Source: Anaerolineaceae bacterium
GTDB taxonomy: Bacteria; Chloroflexota; Anaerolineae; Anaerolineales; Villigracilaceae
Direction of reading: 5' to 3'
DNA length: 56,110 nt
Assembly (NCBI GenBank): GCA_003598975.1
Contig: QZIJ01000137.1
Location: forward strand, 1 to 56,110
This document shows positions 49,487 through 56,110 of the stretch, in pieces. A program made the translations under genes and the position numbers. How positions within the stretch are numbered: position 1 is the stretch's first letter; every line of letters starts with the position of its first letter. Below the pieces are notes generated by a model. It ran no database searches, had not been told where the DNA came from, and was given only the letters and a program-made list of their open reading frames with translations.

Positions 49487-50122
49487 ATGACATTCTACAT
49501 TGTCATCAGTCTACTTCTAGTGGTTTTAGTGTTGGCGAACCTGTGGTGGCGGTGGGTAAGCCGTCGCCACTCCATGCCCTGTCCGACTTTCTTTGCCGGG
49601 GCATTGGAAAGCCCATTAATGAACTGGCTGATAAGCACACAGACAACCCTGGATCGCATTGGGCTGCGACCGGGACAGCGCGTATTGGAAGTGGGCCCTG
49701 GCCCGGGCCGGCTGCTCATCCCTGCCGCCCGGCGAGTGCTGCCCGGCGGCGAAGTTATCGGCTTGGACATCCAGCCTGGAATGATTGAACGGCTCAAAGC
49801 GCGTGCAGCACAGGCTGGCGTGTCGAACCTGACGCCAATCCTGGGCGATGCAACGCAATCGCATTTTCCGCCAGATTATTTTGACGTGATTTATTTCTGC
49901 ACCGTGTTGGGCGAAATCCCAGACCGGGCAGCAGCGCTGCATCAATGCCAAGCGGCGCTAAAACCCGGTGGTCTGCTTTCGATCACGGAAATCTTCCCCG
50001 ACCCGCACTATCAATCGCGAACGACGGTGCAGCGGTTGGCAGAGTCGGTGGGCTTTCAACTGCAAGCCATACATGGATCATGGTACTTTTTCACGGCGAA
50101 CTTTGTGAAAGCATATGTGTGA
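49487..50122 (+). CDS. Membrane-anchored SAM-dependent methyltransferase
   Basis: A 211-residue protein with one N-terminal membrane helix (FYIVISLLLVVLVLANLWWR) and a class I methyltransferase domain (VLEVGPGPGRLLIPAARRVL, GLDIQPGMIERLK, YFDVIYFCTVLGEIPD, LKPGGLLSITEIFPDP). Substrate unknown. The end abuts the tail of a broken isoprenylcysteine-methyltransferase-like gene, so its last residues may come from a deletion junction. Confidence 0.82.
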   Translation: MTFYIVISLLLVVLVLANLWWRWVSRRHSMPCPTFFAGALESPLMNWLISTQTTLDRIGLRPGQRVLEVGPGPGRLLIPAARRVLPGGEVIGLDIQPGMIERLKARAAQAGVSNLTPILGDATQSHFPPDYFDVIYFCTVLGEIPDRAAALHQCQAALKPGGLLSITEIFPDPHYQSRTTVQRLAESVGFQLQAIHGSWYFFTANFVKAYV

Positions 50123-50235
50123 TCGTTCTCCTCCGCATCCAGCGTGAAGAGCGCGCGATGATCGAAAAATTCGGCGACGCGTATCGCGAGTATATGAAGA
50201 GGACGGGGCGCTTCTTGCCGCGAGTGATACGTTGA
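50119..50235 (+). pseudogene. C-terminal remnant of an isoprenylcysteine methyltransferase-like gene
   Basis: Thirty-eight codons (VIVLLRIQREERAMIEKFGD, then AYREYMKRTGRFLPRVIR) match the cytoplasmic C-terminal tail of ICMT-like proteins such as those at 39322 and 43731. The membrane part is missing. It begins exactly at the end of the preceding methyltransferase gene, which implies a deletion that joined the two. Confidence 0.7.
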
Positions 50236-50303
50236 AAGGCGGCCATGTTCAACGGCCAATGATGTCGAAAGTTAAAACTCAAATTGGAAACAAGTCAGGA
50301 GAC

Positions 50304-51671
50304 ATGACTTTGAGAGAGAATACTCTACAGTTGTTGCTCGACGTGCGCAAAGCCAGACAGCAAGGGCCGGCTACGATAAAGCAGCGGCAGCGCAAACGCC
50401 TTGCCGAGATGGTGGCCTATGCACGTGCCAACTCACCCTACTATCGCGAGCTTTACAAAGGCTTGCCTGAGCGGGTCGAGGATCCAACCTTGCTGCCGAT
50501 CACCGACAAGAAGAAGCTGATGGCGCGTTTTGACGACTGGGTCACCGACCATGAGGTGACGCTTGAGAAGGCTCGTCACTTCGTTGAAAACCCCAATCTG
50601 TTCGGAAAGCAATTTTTGGGCAAGTACCTTGTAGTAACAACGTCTGGAACTACCGGGACTCACGGTATCTTTCTTGCAGACAGGCGATCCCTTTCCGTGG
50701 TCGGGCCACTCTTCTTAAACATGTTGCACGCCTGGCTCGGTGTCCGCAACATCCTCCGGATCATCACCGCCGGCGGACGCATCGGATTAGTTCTTGCAAT
50801 GGGCACTCCAACCGCCACCGGCGTCGGCATTAGTTACTTCGGTGCGCGGCTCGGCAGAATGTTATGTCCCCTGTCGGTACGCGCTCCCCTATCTGATCTT
50901 GTGGCTGAACTCAACACATTTCAGCCCCTCATTCTCGTAAGTTATGGGACTGTAATGAAATTGCTTGCCAACGAACAAGAATCCGGCCGTCTGCACATCA
51001 AGCCGGTACTGATTATCGTGACAGCTGAAGGACTGGCTCTGAACGAATATGACCGCATTGCCAGTGTGTTCAACGCCAAAGTTGGTAATATGTATGCTTC
51101 CTCTGAGTGCCCTTTCATGAGTTATAGCTGCGAACACGGATGGCTGCACGTCAATAGCGACTGGGTGGTGCTCGAGCCGGTTGATGCTGACTACCAGCCT
51201 GTGCCGCCCGGTATACAATCGTACACGGTTCTCGTCAGCAACCTCGCCAACCGGGTGCAACCGATCCTGCGCTACGACCTCGGCGACAGCGTCCTGGAGC
51301 GCCCCGATCCTTGCCCGTGCGGGAACCCGCTGCCTGCGATCCGCGTGCAAGGTCGCGCCGCTGATATGCTTGTCTTTCCTACGGATCATGGTGAACGGAT
51401 TACGGTTCCGCCGCTGCTGTTCGGCACCTCGATTTATCACATCCCAGGCATCGAGCAGTTCCAGGTCTTGCAGACCGCGCCGTTGAGCCTGCGCGTGCGC
51501 CTGCGCCTGGCACATGACTCCGAGCCGAATCGCGTGTGGGATGCGGTGCATACCGAGATCACATGCCTGCTCGCCAACCATAAGCTCAATCACGTTACAC
51601 TCGAGCACGCCGATGAACCGCCGGAGCAAACGCCAGGCGGCAAGTACCGCGAGGTAATTTCGTTACGTTAA
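50304..51671 (+). CDS. PaaK/CapK-like AMP-dependent ligase family protein
   Basis: A protein of about 455 residues related to phenylacetate-CoA ligase, coenzyme F390 synthetase and CapK: MVAYARANSPYYRELYKGLP, the phosphate-binding loop TTSGTTGTHGIFLADR, SSECPFMSY, and RVQPILRYDLGDSV with a CPCG pair. It probably activates a carboxylate with ATP. The substrate is unknown, and its role in a metal operon is unexplained. The start is uncertain: ATG 50304 precedes the conserved part, but its AGGAG is only 2 nt away, and in-frame starts exist at 50232, 50259 and 50262. Confidence 0.8.
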   Translation: MTLRENTLQLLLDVRKARQQGPATIKQRQRKRLAEMVAYARANSPYYRELYKGLPERVEDPTLLPITDKKKLMARFDDWVTDHEVTLEKARHFVENPNLFGKQFLGKYLVVTTSGTTGTHGIFLADRRSLSVVGPLFLNMLHAWLGVRNILRIITAGGRIGLVLAMGTPTATGVGISYFGARLGRMLCPLSVRAPLSDLVAELNTFQPLILVSYGTVMKLLANEQESGRLHIKPVLIIVTAEGLALNEYDRIASVFNAKVGNMYASSECPFMSYSCEHGWLHVNSDWVVLEPVDADYQPVPPGIQSYTVLVSNLANRVQPILRYDLGDSVLERPDPCPCGNPLPAIRVQGRAADMLVFPTDHGERITVPPLLFGTSIYHIPGIEQFQVLQTAPLSLRVRLRLAHDSEPNRVWDAVHTEITCLLANHKLNHVTLEHADEPPEQTPGGKYREVISLR

Positions 51672-51727
51672 GTAGAGCACTTGTTGCTCCGTTAGATTTA
51701 CACATTTACCTGCATAGGAGTAAACCA

Positions 51728-53854
51728 ATGAACACCAAACAACTCGAACTTCGTGTCGCCAACCTTGATTGCGAACATGACGCCGCCGCCATTGAGCGCG
51801 GCCTGCAAGGCTTTCCCGGCATTGCCGAACTGAAAATCTATCCTAAGTCCGCCAAGGTAGCGATCACATATGATCCTGCCTCCACCAAGCCCGAAGCGGT
51901 GAAAGAAAAACTGGAATCACTCGGCTTCCCTCCGCAGAAGGGGATGGAGATGGCAGAACAACCAAAGCCCTGGCGTAACCCCAAGGTATTAACATCAGTT
52001 GCGTCAGGTGTGTTTCTGTTAATTGGCTGGTTACTTGGGCTGGCAGGTGTACCCGCAATTTTCTCAACCGTCGTCTACATCGCGGCGATTCTGATTGGCG
52101 GATACTATTTCGGATGTGAAGCGATTGAAGAACTGATCTTCGAGCGTGAAATTGGCATTGAGTTGCTAATGAGCACAGCGGCTGTCGTTGCTACGATCAT
52201 GGGTCTGGCAGGCGAAGGCGCGATGCTGGTATTCCTCTATTCGATCAGCGAAGCTGCCGAAGGTTATACCGAAGAGAAAACGCGCGCTGCCATCAAGGCG
52301 TTGATGGATCTCGCACCAAAAGTTGCGCTTGTGCGCCGCGGTGGAGTCGAGCGCGAAATCCCTGTGCAAGAACTGGAAGTTGGTGATGTGTTCATCGTCA
52401 AGCCAGGAGAGGCGATGGCAACGGATGGCGAGATTCTTGTTGGTGCTTCCAGTGTTAATCAGGCGCCAGTCACCGGTGAAAGCGTGCCTGTGGAAAAACA
52501 GCCCGGCGATCCTGTGTTCGCCGGTAGCATCAACGGCGAGGGTGCGCTGGAAGTACGCGCCACCAAGACCTTTGCCGATAACACGATCAGCCGCATCATC
52601 CATATGGTTGAGGAAGCCCAGGAAAAGAAGGGCAAGAGCCAAAGGTTCATTGAAAGATTCGGCGCGCGCTACAGCCCCGCTGTGCTTGCGATTGGAATTC
52701 TAATTGCGATTGTGCCGCCGCTATTTTTCAGCGCGGATTGGGTCACTTGGATTACGCGCGCAACTGTATTCATAGTGGCAGCCGCTCCATGCGCGCTCGT
52801 CATTTCCATCCCCATCACTTTGGTGGCTTCCTTGGGTACTGGCGCGCGGCAGGGAGTGCTCATCAAAGGCGGCGTGTATGTCGAGGAACTGGCGAAAGTC
52901 AAGGTAGTGGCGCTGGACAAAACCGGGACGCTGACCCGCGGCGAGCCGGAAGTGACGGATGTGGTTCTGCTGCGCCAGGACGCGGATCGAATGGCGAGCT
53001 CACAGCAGGAATTGCTGGCGTTGGCGGCGGGCATCGAGCGGCGCAGCGGCCACCCGCTGGCGCAAGCCATTGTCCGGTATGCGGAGGACCAGGGTATTCA
53101 GCCATCTGAATTGGCAGACTTCCGCTCACTGACCGGTGCCGGAGCTTCTGCCAGGCTCGACGGACGCACGATCTATGTCGGCAGTCCAGATATGTTCCAC
53201 TCCCGCTTCAACGTTGCACTTGACAGCGTATGGGAAGATATCAACCAGCTTCAAAGCCAGGGCAAAACAGTGGTGGTGCTGGGTGATGAAGAAGCTCCCT
53301 GGGGCCTGATCGCCATCCGCGATAACATCCGTCCCAATGCGGCGAAGGCGATTGATGCCATCCACACGGCAGGTGTGGAAAAAGTGGTGATGCTGACGGG
53401 GGACAACGAACGTACTGCCCAGGCGATTGCGCGTGAACTGGGTATTGACGAAATCTACGCTGATCTGAAACCGGAAGACAAAGTAACGAAGGTGCGCGAA
53501 CTTGCTGAGTGTTACGGACACGTGGCGATGGTCGGCGATGGCGTGAATGACGCTCCTGCACTCGCTGAGGCAACAGTGGGAATTGCAATGGGTGCGGCGG
53601 GAACAGATGTGGCGCTCGAAACCGCTGACGTGGCATTGATGGCGGACGATCTCGAAAAATTGGCGTATGCGCTCAAGCTGGCAAAACGCAACCAATCGGT
53701 GGTGAACCAGAACCTGGCGCTGTCGGCCATCGTGATCGGCGCGCTAGTCATCGGCGCGATTGCAGGTGTCTTTTCATTGCCGATTGCGGTGCTGGGACAC
53801 GAGATCAGCGAATTTATCGTCATTGGAAGTGGGTTGCGGATGTTACGCGCTTGA
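51728..53854 (+). CDS. P1B-type heavy-metal ATPase with APC motif
   Basis: A 708-residue cation-exporting ATPase with one N-terminal HMA-like domain (NLDCEHDAA, Cys-x-His instead of CxxC), TGES, DKTGTLTRG, RSGHPLAQAI, MLTGDNERTA and GDGVNDAPAL. The membrane metal motif is APCALVISIPITL, so the first Cys of CPC is Ala. The last helix pair has HEISEFIVIGSGLRML. Overall it is CadA/ZntA-like and, given CmtR and LspA in the same operon, Cd, Pb or Zn export is likely. AGGAG precedes ATG 51728. Confidence 0.92.
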   Translation: MNTKQLELRVANLDCEHDAAAIERGLQGFPGIAELKIYPKSAKVAITYDPASTKPEAVKEKLESLGFPPQKGMEMAEQPKPWRNPKVLTSVASGVFLLIGWLLGLAGVPAIFSTVVYIAAILIGGYYFGCEAIEELIFEREIGIELLMSTAAVVATIMGLAGEGAMLVFLYSISEAAEGYTEEKTRAAIKALMDLAPKVALVRRGGVEREIPVQELEVGDVFIVKPGEAMATDGEILVGASSVNQAPVTGESVPVEKQPGDPVFAGSINGEGALEVRATKTFADNTISRIIHMVEEAQEKKGKSQRFIERFGARYSPAVLAIGILIAIVPPLFFSADWVTWITRATVFIVAAAPCALVISIPITLVASLGTGARQGVLIKGGVYVEELAKVKVVALDKTGTLTRGEPEVTDVVLLRQDADRMASSQQELLALAAGIERRSGHPLAQAIVRYAEDQGIQPSELADFRSLTGAGASARLDGRTIYVGSPDMFHSRFNVALDSVWEDINQLQSQGKTVVVLGDEEAPWGLIAIRDNIRPNAAKAIDAIHTAGVEKVVMLTGDNERTAQAIARELGIDEIYADLKPEDKVTKVRELAECYGHVAMVGDGVNDAPALAEATVGIAMGAAGTDVALETADVALMADDLEKLAYALKLAKRNQSVVNQNLALSAIVIGALVIGAIAGVFSLPIAVLGHEISEFIVIGSGLRMLRA

Positions 53855-53866
53855 GGAGTTAGAGCA

Positions 53867-54631
53867 ATGGAGACAAGTACTTTAGAGGTCGTGAAACGTA
53901 AGAAATCTGGCGCAGTGATCGCCAATCGCATAGTTTATTGGTTGAGCCGGAATTGGTTACTAGTTTTTAGCCTGGTCTGGGGTCTTGTGATTGGGCTGCC
54001 TTGGCTCGCACCGGTGTTCATGAAGCTAGGCTGGACAGGCGCAGCAAAGTTAATTTATCTGATTTATGCGCTGGAATGTCATCAACTTCCGGAGCGATCT
54101 TACTTTCTATTCGGGCCAAAGATGACCTATTCACTCGCAGAAATTCAAGCAGCCTGGCAGCCAACCAATAATCCGCTGATCTTGCGCCAGTTTTTGGGTA
54201 ACCAGCAGATGGGCTGGAAAGTGGCCTGGTGTGAGCGAACTACGTGGTGGTATGGGAGCATATGGGTTACCGCGCTCACATATAGCTATATTCGTAGACG
54301 GTTACCCACCCTTACTTTTCGGGCCCTTCTCTTGTCAGCATTGCCTATGGCATTGGATGGTGGCACGCACTTCATCAGTGACATTATTGACTTTGGCAAC
54401 AGTTTCCGTGACAACAATGCCTGGCTTGCCACACTGACCAATCACATTTTCCCAGCCACATTCTATGCAGGCGATGCATCAGGTTCTTTCAACTTGTGGA
54501 TGCGGTTAATTACTGGCGTGATATTCGGAATCGGTATCGTTTGGTTCTCGTTTCCGCAAGTGGAAGTTACCATGAATGATCTAGCCCAAAGGATTGAACT
54601 CAAATTTCAGAAAGCGGGTCTACTTCTGTGA
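53867..54631 (+). CDS. DUF2085 integral membrane protein
   Basis: A 254-residue protein with about five membrane helices. It carries the DUF2085 hallmark ALECHQLPERSYFLFGPKMT and a second conserved region (GWKVAWCERTTWWYGSIWVT, ALDGGTHFISD) with Cys and His that may bind metal. Function unknown; the family is often near metal-transport ATPases. It has an AGGAG site and starts 12 bp after the ATPase stop, so it is the last gene of the CmtR operon. Confidence 0.85.
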   Translation: METSTLEVVKRKKSGAVIANRIVYWLSRNWLLVFSLVWGLVIGLPWLAPVFMKLGWTGAAKLIYLIYALECHQLPERSYFLFGPKMTYSLAEIQAAWQPTNNPLILRQFLGNQQMGWKVAWCERTTWWYGSIWVTALTYSYIRRRLPTLTFRALLLSALPMALDGGTHFISDIIDFGNSFRDNNAWLATLTNHIFPATFYAGDASGSFNLWMRLITGVIFGIGIVWFSFPQVEVTMNDLAQRIELKFQKAGLLL

Positions 54632-54780
54632 TCGTTGCAGCAACACAATCGCCGATATTGTCATCATAGAAATTCAGCGAGATTGTTGAAGCAGGAATAG
54701 AAACCAGGCATTTAGAAGTACATAAACTTTCATACGTAAACGACACACCACAACCTCCCCCAGGCGCGAATCAATATATT

Positions 54781-54819
54781 TCGGCTGGCAGAAACTTCTG
54801 TCAGCCGATTTTTTATTTC
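54781..54819 (+). terminator. Intrinsic terminator before the pilin gene
   Basis: Stem TCGGCTGGCAGA / TCTGTCAGCCGA (one G-T pair), 4-nt loop, then TTTTTTATTT. It ends the metal block and insulates the pilin gene, whose ribosome site begins 4 bp later. Confidence 0.85.
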
Positions 54820-54833
54820 AAAAAGGAGATTCC

Positions 54834-55013
54834 ATGTTCACTTTGTTCAAACGTTTCGTCCGCGAAGAGGATGGTCAGGACTTTGCCGAATACGCCCTGA
54901 TCCTGGGCGCCATCGGTGTGGTCGCGATTGCCGTGATCGCCCGCTATCGCAACGAACTGATCGCCGCCTTCGAAGCCGGCATCGAAGCCCTGCGCATGGC
55001 GCGAGGCGGATAG
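54834..55013 (+). CDS. Flp/Fap-type small pilin
   Basis: Encodes 59 residues: MFTLFKRFVREEDGQDFAEY followed by ALILGAIGVVAIAVIARYRN and a short amphipathic tail. The GQDFAEYALI region is the type IVb pilin processing and N-methylation motif, with Glu at position 5 after the predicted Gly cleavage site. It would form the fibre of a Tad pilus. An AAGGAG site precedes the ATG. TadE/TadG-like genes follow within 3 bp. A prepilin peptidase and TadA are not in the window. Confidence 0.9.
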   Translation: MFTLFKRFVREEDGQDFAEYALILGAIGVVAIAVIARYRNELIAAFEAGIEALRMARGG

Positions 55014-55015
55014 AG

Positions 55016-55408
55016 ATGTTCCGCTGGAAGGAAAAGGGGCAAACGATGGCAGAGTTCGCCCTGGTCATGCCGATTCTAATTCTGCTTATGTTCGGCATGA
55101 CCTTTGCCGCGTTCTATGCCTTCCGTTCCGCCTCCACGGATTGGGGCGTGTTCATCACGGGTGTCGCTTCCGGTTCATACAACACACCGGCGACCGAACA
55201 TGCCCGTGACAATGTCTTATGGCCCGATCTCGCGGACCGGATCAATGCCGGGCAGACCGGTCCGCGTCAGGTGCGTTCGTTGATCAGTGTGGAGGACTCA
55301 CGGGATTGGATCTTTGGCATTCGCCTGATCGAAGCGCAACGGGCCGAGACCAACTTTCGCCTTTGGCGCTTCTATCCCGGCCCGCCCCCTGCTGGAGGGT
55401 TCGAATGA
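55016..55408 (+). CDS. TadE-like pseudopilin
   Basis: A 130-residue protein with a short basic head, the TadE motif GQTMAEFALVMPILILLMFG and one membrane helix, followed by an exported domain. TadE pseudopilins are needed for Flp pilus assembly. It starts 2 bp after the pilin stop and overlaps the next gene by 4 bp (ATGA). Confidence 0.88.
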   Translation: MFRWKEKGQTMAEFALVMPILILLMFGMTFAAFYAFRSASTDWGVFITGVASGSYNTPATEHARDNVLWPDLADRINAGQTGPRQVRSLISVEDSRDWIFGIRLIEAQRAETNFRLWRFYPGPPPAGGFE

Positions 55409-55833
55409 AAACCCCGTACCGAAAAGGCGAACGCGGACAAGCCTTGGCAGAAACGGCTTTGTTCGCAATGCTGGCAGTCATTATGGCATTCGGTTTGCTG
55501 GCATGGATCCCAACGCATCGGGCTCGCACCGCGGCGACTGCAGCTGCCTATGCCTGTTCACAGTTCCTGTCGCAATCGCCTGATCCCGCACGCGCCCGAA
55601 ATAATGCGGTGAATGTCGCCTGGCAAACCCTGAATGCGGATTGGTCCGCATCAGCGGGCGTGCAATATCGGGTGCAGGTCTCGCCGCCCAGTGGACCGGG
55701 AGAGCCGGGTCAGTGTCTGGTCTCGTTTCAAGCGCCGACCTTGTTCGACGGTCTACTGAGTTTGAGTGAAAGCGGATGGAACAGTGAGTGGTTCATCTCG
55801 CGCTCGGAGACCTGGAAGGCAAAGTGGCGATGA
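55405..55833 (+). CDS. TadE/TadF-like pseudopilin
   Basis: A 142-residue protein, MKTPYRKGERGQALAETALF, with a membrane helix (AMLAVIMAFGLLAWIP) and an exported C-terminal domain with one Cys pair candidate. The GQALAE motif matches pilin-like processing. Both ends overlap neighbours through ATGA junctions, so it belongs to the pilus operon. Confidence 0.85.
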   Translation: MKTPYRKGERGQALAETALFAMLAVIMAFGLLAWIPTHRARTAATAAAYACSQFLSQSPDPARARNNAVNVAWQTLNADWSASAGVQYRVQVSPPSGPGEPGQCLVSFQAPTLFDGLLSLSESGWNSEWFISRSETWKAKWR

Positions 55834-56110
55834 AGATCAAACTCAAAGAACGCGGACAATCTGTCGCCTTGTTCGCCATCCTGATGCCCATCATGTCGCT
55901 CTTTCTGTTGGGCATCCTCGATTACATGGTGACCAATGCGCGCGTGATGGAGACCGTGGCAGCCGCTGACCTTGCCGCCCATGCCGGCGCACAGGAGATC
56001 ACAGTCTTGCCGGATGGGACGATCACTGCAACCACTGCCGGCAACGGAATTGCCGCTGCCTACTTCAATTCACAGCGACCGGGGTCCGCACACCTCAACT
56101 CCGTTTCCTG
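55830..56110 (+). CDS. TadG-like protein, cut by window edge
   Basis: The first 93 residues of a larger protein: MKIKLKERGQSVALFAILMP, a membrane helix, then VMETVAAADLAAHAGAQEIT, which is typical of TadG-like N-termini (a membrane anchor followed by an alanine-rich helix). The full protein usually has an extracellular domain. It continues beyond the right edge. Confidence 0.8.
   Translation, partial: MKIKLKERGQSVALFAILMPIMSLFLLGILDYMVTNARVMETVAAADLAAHAGAQEITVLPDGTITATTAGNGIAAAYFNSQRPGSAHLNSVS

Noticed and set aside
54632-54780. Right attachment site matching the DUF35 3' end
   Set aside because: No sequence resembling the DUF35 tail occurs here or near 31550; the right end must lie beyond the window.

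Overview
The window looks like chromosomal DNA of a Chloroflexota bacterium, probably Anaerolineae-like. This is an inference from an archaeal-type HMG-CoA synthase/thiolase/DUF35 mevalonate set, a class II HMG-CoA reductase, many dispersed palindromic repeats and -10 boxes lying almost on top of start codons. There are no rRNA or tRNA genes, no CRISPR array and no recognisable IS element.

Region 1 (1-18.5 kb) is host chromosome. It holds the 5' part of dnaA, a GAF/HisKA_3 sensor kinase, the mevalonate genes (HMG-CoA reductase, HMG-CoA synthase, thiolase, and a distant DUF35 protein), and a polysaccharide group (heparinase-like lyase, WecA/MraY-like transferase, epimerase, glycosyltransferase). 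Two AT-rich restriction-modification loci sit inside it: an EcoO109I/PmeII-like pair at 5.6-7.2 kb and a fused methylase-PstI/BsuBI endonuclease at 12.9-15.4 kb. At least six families of short palindromic or tandem repeats are scattered here. Three copies lie in frame inside coding sequences and one breaks a nucleotidyltransferase gene.

Region 2 (about 18.54-31.55 kb) is the left part of an integrated element joined to the 3' end of the DUF35 gene. It carries two tandem large serine recombinases, small regulatory ORFs, a membrane protein with an AT-hook-like motif, a ribbon-helix-helix-like protein, ParA with a partner, a replication initiator whose N-terminus is a DnaA domain I, a TadC-like protein and a LytR-CpsA-Psr protein. 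The initiator gene contains six iterons of GACGCARATGGGAG spaced 22-24 bp apart. One copy is out of frame with the others, and an AT-rich block follows, a lambda-O-like layout suggesting a replication origin inside the rep gene.

Region 3 (31.55-54.8 kb) is a metal-homeostasis block. A DtxR-box promoter drives a multicopper oxidase, ZIP, DtxR and cupredoxin operon. A long minus-strand set follows: rhodaneses, PCuAC, DUF305, DUF3105, SCO1, isoprenylcysteine-methyltransferase-like proteins, ZIP, an SPC-type P1B-ATPase, ArsR, a two-component system with a Met-rich sensor, and a haem c protein. The block ends with a plus-strand CmtR-LspA-methyltransferase-AMP ligase-APC-type P1B-ATPase-DUF2085 set. 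One rhodanese gene has an in-frame UGA in its active-site loop with full homology on both sides, so it is a selenoprotein candidate.

Region 4 (54.8 kb to the end) returns to pilus-type genes (Flp-like pilin, TadE-like and TadG-like proteins). This suggests that the metal block is cargo inside one larger mobile element that runs past the right edge.
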